A DNA stretch of 44,282 nt from Saprospiraceae bacterium (GCA_017987975.1 JAGNSQ010000004.1:26985-71266), one strand, 5' to 3'. Shown: positions 26,001-34,836, numbered from the stretch's first letter. Notes: generated by a model from the letters alone, not told the origin. A program made the numbers and translations.

Positions 26001-29000
26001 TGCAGGGCTGAAGGATGTCATGGTAGTGTTGTATAATGAAGCTGGTGTGCAACAGCAAATTTTTATCAGCGATGAAACCGGCCAATATGAATTTTGTGGG
26101 TTGGAGCCGGGAAATTATTATCTGACCACTCAACCCATTAGAGGATATTTTCCAACACTTGAAGGCGCAGGTTCTATATTAAAAGACATGGGTAATGGAG
26201 AATTCAGAACTGAGCTATTTACTCTCATTTCGGGTGACAACCTAATGGACCTGGATCTGGGCTTTGAGTACAAACCCCAATCCAAGTTATGCGGCATTGT
26301 GTTTGCAGATGAAAATGCAGATGGAAGGTATACCCTCAATGAAACCGGCATAGCCAATGTTATTATAGAATTGCAGGACCAAAACTTTATTCCTCTTTCT
26401 CAAACTACAACAGCTTTAGATGGCAAATATTGTTTTGACGATGTTTTGCCGGGAGAATATACCATCAAATTTTTTATTGGAGACAGTCTTCAATTTACAG
26501 ACGCAAATGTTGGCAGTGAAGATGCAGACAGCGACGCCTTGGGTACCACCGATATTGGATTAACCCAGGTTGTAACGGTTCAGGCGGCCACCGATATCAA
26601 CGATGTTTATGCAGGTATAACTTATCGGTCATCCATCGCTGGTTTTGCCTGGTTTGATTTTGCCAAAGATGGATTGCGGGGAGTAACAGAGCCCGGTATT
26701 CCAAACATTTCTGTTGAATTATTGGATGAAGCAGGATTAAGCCTTGCATCTACCACCACAGGAACAGATCCAACGGGATATTACAGCTTCGACAAACTGC
26801 CAAGGGGCAATTATAAAATCAAGTTTCAAACCAATCCCAATTTTGATTTTACGATCAAAGGTGTAGATCCCATTATTGGCTCGTATGCCAATGCAGATGG
26901 AATTACAGATGTATTGACCGCCTTGCCCAACGAAGATTTACTCACCATCAACGGTGGCTTTGCTTTTAAAGGAGGAGGTATAGAAGGTGTTGCCTGGAAA
27001 GATTTGAATAAAAATAAAGAGAGGGATCAAGATGATGACGTTTTACCATTGGTGAATGTATATCTCTATGACGGACTGGGACAATTGATAAAGACTACAC
27101 AAACTGACTTTACCGGCAGCTATTCCTTTTTTCCGGTCAATAGCGGTTTGTATTATGTAGTCTTTGACACCTTCCCTGAATTGACATTTGTAATGCCGGA
27201 TCCTTTGTTTTTAAATTCAGATGTTACCCATGAAAACGGAAGAGGTAGCACCCATTACATAACAGTAAACAATGGCGCTATCGAAGCTGGCATTGATGCC
27301 GGATACTACGATATAAGATCATACCTCAGCGGTACTGCCTGGGAGGACAGAGATGGCGATGGAGCTCTTGCAGCAACTGACACCGTATTAAGAGACATAA
27401 AAGTGATATTGTGGTCAAATGGAGTCGCCGTAGACAGCACCCTTACTGATGAAAACGGACTGTATATATTTGGTCCTTTGCTACCTGGAAAGTTTGTTGT
27501 TCAATATGCAAACACGGATAGTAATTATACCATCACCTACCTGCAAGTTGCGGGACTGGATACCTTAATAGATAGCGACATCAATGCAGATGGCTTTACA
27601 GATACCATTTTGGTGGGAGAATGTTTGGTGATTGGAGGTATCAACGGAGGGTACCGGGGCTTTGGAAAAATGCAAGGAGAAGGCTTTGTGGATGAAAATG
27701 AAAACGGACTCAATGACGATGCCATAGAAGCATTGAATGACATCCAGGTAAGTCTGATTGATCAATTTGACAACGTGGTAGCCAGTGATACCACCAGAGA
27801 AATAAATGGCGAACAGGGAAGATTTGCCTTTGACAAGATTCCTGTAGGCGATTACAAGATGAGGGTTAAAAGACCTTTGTTTTATGTTTTCACTTTTCAG
27901 AACGCAGGGGGTGGAAGTCAGGAAGACATAGACTCTGATGTACTATTGAGTTCAAATACCTATGCATTTTCAGATGCAATAGCCATACGAAAAGATCAAA
28001 CTGTAGACAACCAGGACTTTGGCCTGGTTTTCAGAACACCAGCCATTTCATCGATCAGAGGTCAGGTGTGGACAGAAAACATCATAGATGGCCAGCGCAT
28101 AGTGGGAGAACTACCGGTGGAAGGTATGACCATGGGTTTATACAAAAGCGACGACAGTCTTGTAAAACAAACAACAACAGATGCTGAGGGTAAATATATT
28201 TTTGATCAGTTGATTGAAGGTTTTTATTACGTTAAAGCAGAATTGGCTGCCGGAATGACCTACACATTTTATAAAGAGGGCAGTGACTTTACCATAGATT
28301 CAGACTTTAGCGATGGATATCGACAAGATGCAACCCTGCTCTTTTATTTAGGCATATCTGCTGATACCCTTGCCGTTGATTTGGGTGTGACTAATGAATT
28401 GCGGGTAGGCGATTTTGTTTGGGATGATCTCAATGATAACGGTCTTCAGGATGCACAGGAACCAGGCATGACAGGTGTAAAAGTATCGGTAGTACGCAAT
28501 GACAATAAAATAATAAAAACTACCACCACTGATGCAACGGGCATGTACCAGATGGTGCGCATTCCTGCCGGCAATTATCGCATGGTATTTGATCTGCCAA
28601 CGGGTTATAGCAGCGCCAAAAAACAAGCCGGTGGTTCGGCCATTGACAGTGATATCAATGAAGATGGTCGAAGCGATTTGTTTTTCTTTCCGGCACCTGC
28701 TTCACGAAATGACCTGGATGCGGGATTTGTGAAAAATGGAAGCATTGGTGATTTTGTATGGATAGATTTTAACGCTAATGGCATTCAAAACAGTGGAGAG
28801 CCAGGAAAGGATAGTGTAGTTATCAACCTTTATAATGATGCCGGGCAATTGGTGAAAACCACCCAAAGTTTTACCAATGTTGCATCCGGAGTACAGGGGC
28901 AGTATCTATTTACCAATGTTAGACCGGGATCTTATTTTCTTGAATTTATAACTCCAGCGCAATACCAGGTGGTACCACAGGATATAGGTGACGATGAGTT

Positions 29001-29712
29001 GGATTCTGATATTGATGGAGCTGGAGTAACACCGGCTGTAACTGTCTTACCAGGTCAAGTAATCAATCACGTAGATGCCGGTATTTTCTTGCCTGGTTGT
29101 ATAGGCAATTTTGTTTGGTTGGACGAAAACAAAAACGGTATTCAGGACATCGGAGAGCCAGGTGTATTTGATGTAGTAGTCCATCTGTTTAAATCCAACG
29201 GCAGCCTGGTTGCAACAGGATCTACCAATGAAGAAGGATTTTACCAGTTTAATGATCTGGCACAGGGGCTTTATTATACACAGTTTATTATAGAAACGCC
29301 CTATGTTTTCACTATAATAGACCAGGGCGATGAAACCACAGATTCTGATGCCGATGCCAATGGTTTGACCCCTTTGATATCATTGGCCCATGGTGCCAAA
29401 TTTTTTGATCTGGATGCAGGGGTCTTTATTCCCACCCAGTTGATTCAAAACACAGAGCCACAAGCTGATTTAGAGGAAGATCCTTCCTTGATAATAACGC
29501 CCAATCCGGCCAACTTCCAAACCACTTTGGTAACGCCGGAGGCTGGTAGAAAAATGACCCTGTTGGATCAGACAGGTAAGACTATCAAGACCTGGCTGTC
29601 AGTTGCTAAACAAGAAGTATTGGATCTGAGAGATTTGCAGGCCGGAATCTATTTTGTAGTCATGGAGAGTGAGGGAGGCAGGATTCAGCAACAGCTTATT
29701 AAAATGGATTAA
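23002..29712 (+). CDS. Giant SdrD B-like repeat surface protein with T9SS tail
   Basis: 2236 residues from the ATG at 23002; a TTG at 22990 would add only MLIT. A signal peptide (about 1-30, ending NAKAQ) is followed by an N-terminal beta-rich region of about 270 residues with GINIPQGATIHGIKVNV and VTIEISYT, as in other Bacteroidota surface proteins. Then come 16 repeats of about 115 residues (23893-29432), each opening with a form of IGDFVWxDxNxNGxQDxGEPGI and ending near D(I)DAG. This is the SdrD B-like (Cna-B/prealbumin-like) fold with Ca-binding D/N loops. The C terminus (ITPNPANFQTTLV to the end) is a T9SS type A sorting domain. It probably forms a long stalk-like adhesin. Copies in the middle (about 8-13) are more degenerate. 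Confidence 0.88.
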   Translation: MGLRREHYSLIRQLLPFSFLFIILGNAKAQSNCTVRVAEEPLPLSTLSKPTKAEQFTSFSQKEWQDIGKALVADDAHAKVVLNGQFYSSTLRLSQTGINIPQGATIHGIKVNVEGKRQGEGTLKEFGIRLVSGSTVSANMAGKAYNAMNAWAKSSVDKKWSYGYTDYLWGVNWTPAMVNDPTFGIEIQLINFSTQSVEANIDAVTIEISYTPLATFCLTDVFSVYVDQRPDGCKYMWKVPEGFEWTSKSTNNYIVDFKASYAQPGIYPFCVDIYGYQNEYLGSCCRDIRIRNCTPSTLGNFVWNDINYNGLQENGEPGIKDVKVELYNSDNLLVQSVITNAAGQYLFTNITEGNYYVIVRLPSDYLTTISNSGDPLNNSDFISGNNRSETLFLPFGSNRTDLDFGLVKKLKIGDFVWEDLNYNGIQDSGEPGIANVTVKLYNAAGILVQSVVSDAGGKYSFDNVPAAQYELEFVAGTSYLPTRLQQGNTVSDSDIQINGRTGLINFQNTSSQLTIDAGFYRLGSIGDFVWNDLNNDGIQSPQEPGTPDLTLYLLNDLGQVIDTTITNAGGQYLFDSLVPGQYSVKIILPPFTEPTQLLTGTGTSKLETVNGMFVSQAVTLSSNQNVSDNDLGYIEINSAVGGYVFRDFNNNGARDNNEPGIPAIEVTLIRGNLQVVSTITTDADGFYQFDNLQQGGYFISCSIADSLQYTDADVGTDDIDSDIQDRIGIGFTNLIDLLAGDSLTNVYAGVCRRSCIGDRVWRDADYNGIQDTGEPGIEGIVVTLNDESGIALNQTTTDADGRYKFDKLPVGQYQILVSIPQGSIATRIQQGTPTLDSDINPDGLATDLVLPLGIDNKDVDAGLTLSLELGDFVWEDLNYNGLQDAGEPGIEGVAVRAVDASGNLLAETLTGADGKYLLSGLPSIDIEMTFEVAAPYSATQSILTDPSTNSDINNAGSTGLLLLTGQNSNLDIDAGMYVESCIGDFIWLDQNGDGKQDAGDAGLKDVMVVLYNEAGVQQQIFISDETGQYEFCGLEPGNYYLTTQPIRGYFPTLEGAGSILKDMGNGEFRTELFTLISGDNLMDLDLGFEYKPQSKLCGIVFADENADGRYTLNETGIANVIIELQDQNFIPLSQTTTALDGKYCFDDVLPGEYTIKFFIGDSLQFTDANVGSEDADSDALGTTDIGLTQVVTVQAATDINDVYAGITYRSSIAGFAWFDFAKDGLRGVTEPGIPNISVELLDEAGLSLASTTTGTDPTGYYSFDKLPRGNYKIKFQTNPNFDFTIKGVDPIIGSYANADGITDVLTALPNEDLLTINGGFAFKGGGIEGVAWKDLNKNKERDQDDDVLPLVNVYLYDGLGQLIKTTQTDFTGSYSFFPVNSGLYYVVFDTFPELTFVMPDPLFLNSDVTHENGRGSTHYITVNNGAIEAGIDAGYYDIRSYLSGTAWEDRDGDGALAATDTVLRDIKVILWSNGVAVDSTLTDENGLYIFGPLLPGKFVVQYANTDSNYTITYLQVAGLDTLIDSDINADGFTDTILVGECLVIGGINGGYRGFGKMQGEGFVDENENGLNDDAIEALNDIQVSLIDQFDNVVASDTTREINGEQGRFAFDKIPVGDYKMRVKRPLFYVFTFQNAGGGSQEDIDSDVLLSSNTYAFSDAIAIRKDQTVDNQDFGLVFRTPAISSIRGQVWTENIIDGQRIVGELPVEGMTMGLYKSDDSLVKQTTTDAEGKYIFDQLIEGFYYVKAELAAGMTYTFYKEGSDFTIDSDFSDGYRQDATLLFYLGISADTLAVDLGVTNELRVGDFVWDDLNDNGLQDAQEPGMTGVKVSVVRNDNKIIKTTTTDATGMYQMVRIPAGNYRMVFDLPTGYSSAKKQAGGSAIDSDINEDGRSDLFFFPAPASRNDLDAGFVKNGSIGDFVWIDFNANGIQNSGEPGKDSVVINLYNDAGQLVKTTQSFTNVASGVQGQYLFTNVRPGSYFLEFITPAQYQVVPQDIGDDELDSDIDGAGVTPAVTVLPGQVINHVDAGIFLPGCIGNFVWLDENKNGIQDIGEPGVFDVVVHLFKSNGSLVATGSTNEEGFYQFNDLAQGLYYTQFIIETPYVFTIIDQGDETTDSDADANGLTPLISLAHGAKFFDLDAGVFIPTQLIQNTEPQADLEEDPSLIITPNPANFQTTLVTPEAGRKMTLLDQTGKTIKTWLSVAKQEVLDLRDLQAGIYFVVMESEGGRIQQQLIKMD
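23893..29432 (+). repeat. Sixteen tandem SdrD B-like domain repeats
   Basis: Sixteen copies, about 340 bp each, counted by the opening pattern (G)(D/N)xVWxDxNxxGxxxxxEPGI. Copies 1-6 and 14-16 keep the pattern closely; copies 7-13 vary. DNA identity between copies is limited, so these are old protein-level repeats, not recent DNA duplications. Confidence 0.8.
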
Positions 29713-29784
29713 AGCTGAAATTATAAAATCATTAACACTTGTACCGTGAAAAGTCACGTTATACTTAACATAAATCACCAATAA

Positions 29785-30864
29785 ATGAAACGATTAACTT
29801 TTTTATGGGTATTATTTGCCTGTCTGGCAATAGACTTGCAGGCGCAACCAATCGATGAAGAAATAGGATTTAAATTGGTTAAAGCAGAATACCTCATCAA
29901 TACAGAGCGCTTTGAAGATGCGATCAAAGAATTGAATGCCGTAATTCTGGAAAACCCTAATTATAAGAATGCACTTTTGTTAAGAGCTGAAACTAAATAC
30001 AAGCTGGCGGCATACAAAGGAGCCAAAAACGATGCCATGGAGTACATCACCAGTCACGGCATTACGGCCAAAGCGGCTTCCATTTTAGGCAAATCAGAGT
30101 ATGCCATGGGCAATGATGATCCTGCGTTAAATTCACTCATTGCTGCTACAGCATTAGGAGAATCTGATTTTAGGGTACATGAAATCAAAGCTGAAATTTT
30201 AGAAAGGAAAAATCAAAAAATTAGTGCCTGCGAAGAATGGCAGGCTGCTGCCAGGTTGGGAAGTACCAAGGCTGCTATCAATGCGCGCAAACTCTGTGGA
30301 GCTAAAACCGAAGTGCCGGTGCAACAAATACCAACCCATAATGATGCAACGCATTCAGATGATAATGATGCTACCCACCATGAAGAAGTGAATCCGGGAA
30401 CAGTTGGCACAGATACAAGTGTGGTTGCAGAAGGTGAAGTGATTTCAGATGGAAAACAAGAACAAACTGATTCCACCAAAACAGAAAATGCTGAAAGCCA
30501 GAGTGGCGAACAAACCAACATTGGCGGAGATCTTTTGATACCAGATGAAGACAATACCATCAACAGCATTGTTATCGATGAAGAGCTTACCCTCGAGTTA
30601 TTTGGGCAGGGCTTGGGCAAGCGCAGGGTTTTAGAGCGCCCAAGCATACTAATACTGGCAGAAAAAGATGGATTGGTTACTGTGGAAATCTGTGTGAACG
30701 CAGAGGGAAGGGTTGACTATGCAGAATTTGTAGCTTCCAAATCAACTTTAAGCCAAAACAGCCTGGTGTCACTGGCCATCAGAAAGGCAAAAGAATTTTG
30801 GTTTGAAGATTCAGAATATCCCAAACAATGTGGTTTTATCCGATTTAAGATCAAAGGAAGCTAA
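29785..30864 (+). CDS. Exported TPR-type protein with TonB-C-like C-terminal domain
   Basis: 359 residues. A signal peptide (about 1-21, ending DLQAQ) is followed by TPR-like helices to about residue 175 (FEDAIKELNAVILENPNYKNALLLRAETKY, ACEEWQAAARLGSTKAA). An acidic, low-complexity linker rich in His, Asp, Thr and Gln spans 180-260. The C-terminal 85 residues resemble a TonB C-terminal domain: VTVEICVNAEGRVDYAEFV then SLVSLAIRKAKEFWF and FIRFKIKGS. No N-terminal TonB anchor is seen, so it is likely a periplasmic relative rather than a classical TonB. It follows the adhesin gene by 72 bp and shares its strand, so it may assist export or anchoring of that protein. The next gene is convergent with no bases between stops. 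Confidence 0.65.
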   Translation: MKRLTFLWVLFACLAIDLQAQPIDEEIGFKLVKAEYLINTERFEDAIKELNAVILENPNYKNALLLRAETKYKLAAYKGAKNDAMEYITSHGITAKAASILGKSEYAMGNDDPALNSLIAATALGESDFRVHEIKAEILERKNQKISACEEWQAAARLGSTKAAINARKLCGAKTEVPVQQIPTHNDATHSDDNDATHHEEVNPGTVGTDTSVVAEGEVISDGKQEQTDSTKTENAESQSGEQTNIGGDLLIPDEDNTINSIVIDEELTLELFGQGLGKRRVLERPSILILAEKDGLVTVEICVNAEGRVDYAEFVASKSTLSQNSLVSLAIRKAKEFWFEDSEYPKQCGFIRFKIKGS

Positions 30865-32400
30865 TCATTTGATTTTTTTCAAAACCTCTTCCTGCACGGT
30901 GGTTCCATTGATTTTGGCATCCAGCCAAGCAATGATATCGAGGTACAGGAAGGGTCTTTTTTCATAGGGGTGTTCACTGTAGGGCAGTAATTTGGCTCTC
31001 AAACTTTTAAACTCCTTTTTCACTTCTGTTGGGAAGATGGCCGGTGTTTTTCTCAAAAAAGAAAGGATCTCCCGCTGCACACCCTGCATGTCTTCCATGT
31101 TGCTTAAAAAGCGAAAAACCGAACGTATCTGATAACTCATTAACACGTCATTGCCCAATTCGTAGTGAACAATGAGGCATAGAAATCGAGCAAAACATTG
31201 GATGTCTTGCCTGATTTTAGACGATGGCGCATTGATAATGAGGTTGAGATAGGTGAGGGCCTGGCTATAATCATTTGCTCCAAAATAAACGCAAGCCAGT
31301 TTGTAGTGCAGCACAATGATGCGACTCTCGTCCCATTGCATTTCATTTTTTTTCAAAAGATCTTCGAGGGGCTTACAATTGTTTTTGCCACTTACAAATT
31401 GTCCGGTGAGGAAGATTTCATTGAGCAGATGCAGATGATAATACATTTGATAGTTGGACCGGTCGTTTTCACTTAACCTGATGGGAGGATGGTCGCCAAA
31501 GCTTTTATATTTGTGAAAGTAAGATTTAAACTTATCTCTTTTGCCGGCCATATAAAGTGCGTTGAGTGTATTGTGCATACCCTTCAAATACATGGTGGTA
31601 TCCGTCAGAATCATTTTGGGATCTGACTCAAAACAATCCACCCATTTTTGAGAATATTTGTAATAGCCGACAAAATCCTGGATCATGTGGTGATACCACA
31701 CCTGGCATTGAAAGAGGTAGACCTTTTCATAAAAGTCCAAATTTTTGGTGCTTTTTTGCGGTAAATTGGCTTGAAAAAAGGCATGGATGTAATCGAAGTC
31801 TTTTTGATCCTTTACATAACCATGTTTAAGATAGAGCGTATAAAGGGCCATTGACAGATTGCTGTACTCATTGCCGGTTACCAGGTTTCTGACCAGGTCG
31901 TCGCCTTGTTTTTTCAACCTGTCTGCAATGACTGGATTATTGCCGGTGACAAATTGATTCTCAATAAATCTTTCAAAATCGAGGGCATGGTACAACAGGG
32001 GTTGGTTGTGAACGGTGAGAGCTGATTTTTTAGCCTTTTCTATGCTCTCCAGGGCTGCTTTCTGCATGCCTTTGGCAAGTAGGATACGGGCATGGTCTAT
32101 CCATTCGCGGGCTGCAATATCTTCGTACGTAGTGCGACCCAGCCAGCGCAAACTGCCCAACAGCTGTCGGTACAAGTGTGCCTTGAGATTAGGAAGTTGG
32201 GATTTTTTAATTCCCGGAACTTTTTGAAGCAACAAAGACTCATTGTAATCGCGATTGTCATCAATAAAATCAAAAAGCTGGAGAAACAACTTTTCATCCG
32301 CATTGCCCAGCCTTCCTGCAAATAGCCGAAAGTTTCGCTTTTCAGACTTGGAAAGAGAATAGACAAGGTCTACCAGATATTCCGTTTGTTGTTTTGGCAT
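30865..32400 (-). CDS. Conserved helical (TPR-like) protein of unknown function
   Basis: 511 residues, no signal peptide or membrane segment. The whole protein is predicted helical: it opens LVDLVYSLSKSEKRNFRLFAG, followed by paired helices spaced like TPR or HAT repeats. I recognise the general type as a Bacteroidota-conserved hypothetical but cannot assign a function. It lies 21 bp downstream of the carbonic anhydrase gene on the same strand, so it may be the last gene of the bestrophin / carbonic anhydrase operon. Confidence 0.6.
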   Translation of the reverse strand: MPKQQTEYLVDLVYSLSKSEKRNFRLFAGRLGNADEKLFLQLFDFIDDNRDYNESLLLQKVPGIKKSQLPNLKAHLYRQLLGSLRWLGRTTYEDIAAREWIDHARILLAKGMQKAALESIEKAKKSALTVHNQPLLYHALDFERFIENQFVTGNNPVIADRLKKQGDDLVRNLVTGNEYSNLSMALYTLYLKHGYVKDQKDFDYIHAFFQANLPQKSTKNLDFYEKVYLFQCQVWYHHMIQDFVGYYKYSQKWVDCFESDPKMILTDTTMYLKGMHNTLNALYMAGKRDKFKSYFHKYKSFGDHPPIRLSENDRSNYQMYYHLHLLNEIFLTGQFVSGKNNCKPLEDLLKKNEMQWDESRIIVLHYKLACVYFGANDYSQALTYLNLIINAPSSKIRQDIQCFARFLCLIVHYELGNDVLMSYQIRSVFRFLSNMEDMQGVQREILSFLRKTPAIFPTEVKKEFKSLRAKLLPYSEHPYEKRPFLYLDIIAWLDAKINGTTVQEEVLKKIK

Positions 32401-32421
32401 AAAAAGAGAAGCAGACTTGGT

Positions 32422-33048
32422 TTATTGGAGCCTGTAGATTTCCATAATTTTTGACAAAATTTTTGAGAAATCGATATTTAAGTCTACTAATTTTCCAGAA
32501 TGAACATCAAAAATCCAGCCATGGACCAACAGGCCCCATTCTTTATGAGCTTTTTGCACAGAAGCTGTTTTGATGAGATTGATGCATTGTTCCTGCACAT
32601 TCAGTTCGATTAATCGGTTGTAGCGATCATCTTCGTTGATATAGGTGTTGAGTTCATCCTGGTACGTGCGGTAAACATCTCTTATGTTTCTGAGCCACGG
32701 ATTCAGAATGCCCATGTCCTTGCTTTGCATGGCGGCTTTGACTCCTCCGCAATGATAGTGGCCACAAACGATGACGTGTTTTACCTTAAGGTGGTCTATG
32801 GCATAGTTGATTACCGACATGGCGTTGAGGTCGATGCTTACCACCATATTGGCAATGTTGCGGTGGACAAAAATTTCACCCGGCACCAGGCCCATGATTT
32901 CTTCTGCTGTTACCCTACTATCCGAACAGCCAATATAAAGGTATTCCGGGTTTTGTCCTTTAGAAAGTTTATCAAAATAGAAGGGGTCTTCGGCAATCCT
33001 GTCCTGGACCCATTTTTCATTGTTTTCAAATATTTTTGAAAGGTGCAT
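32422..33048 (-). CDS. can: Beta-class carbonic anhydrase
   Basis: 208 residues, cytosolic. Zinc ligands C41, D43, H97 and C100 and the D43-R45 dyad are present in YIGCSDSRV and CGHYHCGG, matching E. coli Can. VHRNIANMV and the later CINLIKTASV also fit. It converts CO2 and water to bicarbonate. It lies 11 bp after the bestrophin-like gene, on the same strand; a channel of that family could carry the bicarbonate across the membrane, so the pair may act in bicarbonate or pH handling. Confidence 0.94.
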   Translation of the reverse strand: MHLSKIFENNEKWVQDRIAEDPFYFDKLSKGQNPEYLYIGCSDSRVTAEEIMGLVPGEIFVHRNIANMVVSIDLNAMSVINYAIDHLKVKHVIVCGHYHCGGVKAAMQSKDMGILNPWLRNIRDVYRTYQDELNTYINEDDRYNRLIELNVQEQCINLIKTASVQKAHKEWGLLVHGWIFDVHSGKLVDLNIDFSKILSKIMEIYRLQ

Positions 33049-33059
33049 ATGAGTGGTTT

Positions 33060-34082
33060 TTATAGTAAAATATTGTTGACTGGCTTGATAGGATCTGGTA
33101 TTTCTTCATAATTGAACATCTCTTTGAGGTCAATTTCTATTCCCCTTGCCATAGCAGTGATCGGCACATCGTTGGCACTGCCTTCAAATGGGCTTTCGGT
33201 GACTTCGCCTATTTTTTCTAGGGTGGTAAAGAGCCAGGCTGAGAGGATAGAAAAAGGAATGTTGAGCCAGATCAGGTTGTCGCCCAGCTTATCAAATTCC
33301 TGCAGCATGCCGAAGGGAATCAACACAACGAAGGCCTTGATAAAATAGAGATTAAGGGTAGCAAACTGGCGGGGATAGGGAAAGTTTTTAATTCTTTCAG
33401 AAGCACCTTGTTGGTTGTACAATTCAACAATGATTCTTTCCATTTCCATATGTCGAAAATCCTCGATGTAGCCGAGTTCGAGCAGTTGTTTGAGATGGCT
33501 AGATTGAAGGGCCAGAATCTGGGCTGCCTTATTGGTTTTTTTACTTACCAGGGTGCATTCTTCATCCACAACAAATGGGGCGATGGCTTCATCAATGGGT
33601 ACAGAATGTTCGTCGACCGAATAAGTGCGATTCCGGTATTCGATGTTGTGGACCTGGTGGCGTGATTCCCATACTCTGGGTTCTCTAAGCTGGTACCGTA
33701 GAGCTGTCAGCCAGGCTATATGCCGGTCAATCAATCGGCGTTTTACCATTGACAATTCCTCATCGTTGAGGCTTGTAGTGGCATGGCGATTGGTAACATA
33801 GTCCTGAACCATGATGCCCCAACTTCTGCTGGCATTGACGATAGCACCCCAGATGCGACGGGCTTCCCAAAGGCGGTCGTAAGACGCATTGTTTTTAAAA
33901 CCTACTACAAAGGCAACGGCAGTACCCATTAGGGCTATGGGCAACCAGGGTATGGCAATCCACCGGCAGTTTAAAAAATGATAGATAGAGGTAGCCACAA
34001 AAGCAACCACAAAATGGAAGTATATATCTCTACGGGTCCACAGAATGACCTCTTTGAGCGAATAGTTTTTAGCGGTGTGCAT
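33060..34082 (-). CDS. Bestrophin-family anion channel (UPF0187)
   Basis: 340 residues. Bestrophin motifs are clear: NNASYDRLWEARRIWGAIVNASRSW near 62-86, a first membrane pair near 24-60 (IYHFLNCRWIAIPWLPIALMGTAVAFVVGF) and a second near 240-290 (LNLYFIKAFVVLIPFGMLQEF, NIPFSILSAWLFTTLE), followed by the conserved PFEGSANDVPI segment. Bacterial bestrophins form pentameric ion channels. Bacterial homologues vary in ion selectivity, so chloride or bicarbonate passage is inferred. The gene heads a minus-strand operon with carbonic anhydrase and starts across a 306-bp divergent region from the cytochrome operon. Confidence 0.9.
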   Translation of the reverse strand: MHTAKNYSLKEVILWTRRDIYFHFVVAFVATSIYHFLNCRWIAIPWLPIALMGTAVAFVVGFKNNASYDRLWEARRIWGAIVNASRSWGIMVQDYVTNRHATTSLNDEELSMVKRRLIDRHIAWLTALRYQLREPRVWESRHQVHNIEYRNRTYSVDEHSVPIDEAIAPFVVDEECTLVSKKTNKAAQILALQSSHLKQLLELGYIEDFRHMEMERIIVELYNQQGASERIKNFPYPRQFATLNLYFIKAFVVLIPFGMLQEFDKLGDNLIWLNIPFSILSAWLFTTLEKIGEVTESPFEGSANDVPITAMARGIEIDLKEMFNYEEIPDPIKPVNNILL

Positions 34083-34388
34083 ACCATCAGATTGTTGGTT
34101 GCAAGATAAGATTTCTGAATTAGCATTCCAATCACAAAAGCAGGCAAAAGTTCAAATGTGGACGGACATTACAGATTGATAATGTCCGATTGGGTAAATT
34201 TGGCAAGACTATTAAATACAATTTAAATTTGGATTATGATGACTAGTGATTTAAAGTTGAAATAAAATAGGTTATTTGGATTGTAAACAGTATAAAATTT
34301 TGATTATTTTTATTTGTGATAACAAATATTGAAAATTAGGGGTAAACCATAGGTGCGGCACAGAATTTAATTTTGCTATCTTTAAGCC
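34083..34388. promoter_or_regulatory. Divergent control region of bestrophin and cytochrome operons, with two palindromes
   Basis: This 306-bp AT-rich gap holds no gene. It contains two clean inverted repeats: CGGACATTA (34163-34171) with TAATGTCCG (34180-34188), 8 nt apart; and TATTTGT (34311-34317) with ACAAATA (34322-34328), 4 nt apart. The first is 81 bp upstream of the bestrophin start, the second 61 bp upstream of the small exported protein gene. They look like operator sites for dimeric regulators, though hairpins are possible. A near-consensus TATCTTTA lies at 34377-34384, but too close to the ATG at 34389 to be a normal promoter for that start. Confidence 0.45.
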
Positions 34389-34778
34389 ATGAAACAGCGA
34401 TTGGCTACGCTACTACTCATTTTTTATATTTCGGCTATTGTTCCAATTTCGGAATGGGCGAAATTACCATATTTGTGGGATCACTACTGTGAACACAAAT
34501 TGGCCGATGCCAGCATGGATTTTTTCGACTTCATTGACCATCATTACGGCAACTGCTTAAAGGTCTACCCCGATGCAGAAAAAGACATGAAGTTGCCTTT
34601 CAAATCAGAGAATCAATCTAACACAATCATGTTGTCAGTTGTACCCAAACAGATGTATGATTTGTTGGTAGTTGATACTCATTCTACTATGATTAACAAA
34701 ACCAGGTTTATATTTAACAATCACTTCACTTCTGCAGATGAAGCAGATACCTGGCAACCGCCCAAACTTCTTTCTTAG
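34389..34778 (+). CDS. Small exported protein of unknown function at the head of the cytochrome operon
   Basis: 129 residues with a hydrophobic N-terminal segment (about 1-21, LATLLLIFYISAIVPI) that is a signal peptide or anchor. The following residues hold several His and Cys (WDHYCEHKL, DHHYGNCLKVYPDAE), which could bind metal, but no haem motif CxxCH exists. The rest is soluble and mixed. I do not recognise a family. It lies 58 bp before the membrane cytochrome gene on the same strand and may belong to the same transcript. Confidence 0.5.
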   Translation: MKQRLATLLLIFYISAIVPISEWAKLPYLWDHYCEHKLADASMDFFDFIDHHYGNCLKVYPDAEKDMKLPFKSENQSNTIMLSVVPKQMYDLLVVDTHSTMINKTRFIFNNHFTSADEADTWQPPKLLS

Positions 34779-34836
34779 GAATAACTTCGGGACCTTCATT
34801 TAGCTAATAGCTTACCTTTTCTTTTTAATTAAATTA

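Noticed and set aside
29745-29758. Small hairpin CGTGA-AAAG-TCACG as terminator of the adhesin gene
   Set aside because: The stem is only 5 bp with no T run after it; not enough to call.
30213-30647. Minus-strand ORF of 144 codons
   Set aside because: It lies wholly inside the TPR/TonB-C-like gene and is low-complexity (Ser/Val-rich), the complement of its acidic linker.
34377-34384. TATCTTTA as a promoter for the small exported protein
   Set aside because: It is only a near match, and transcription would begin at or after the ATG; kept only as a note in the intergenic entry.
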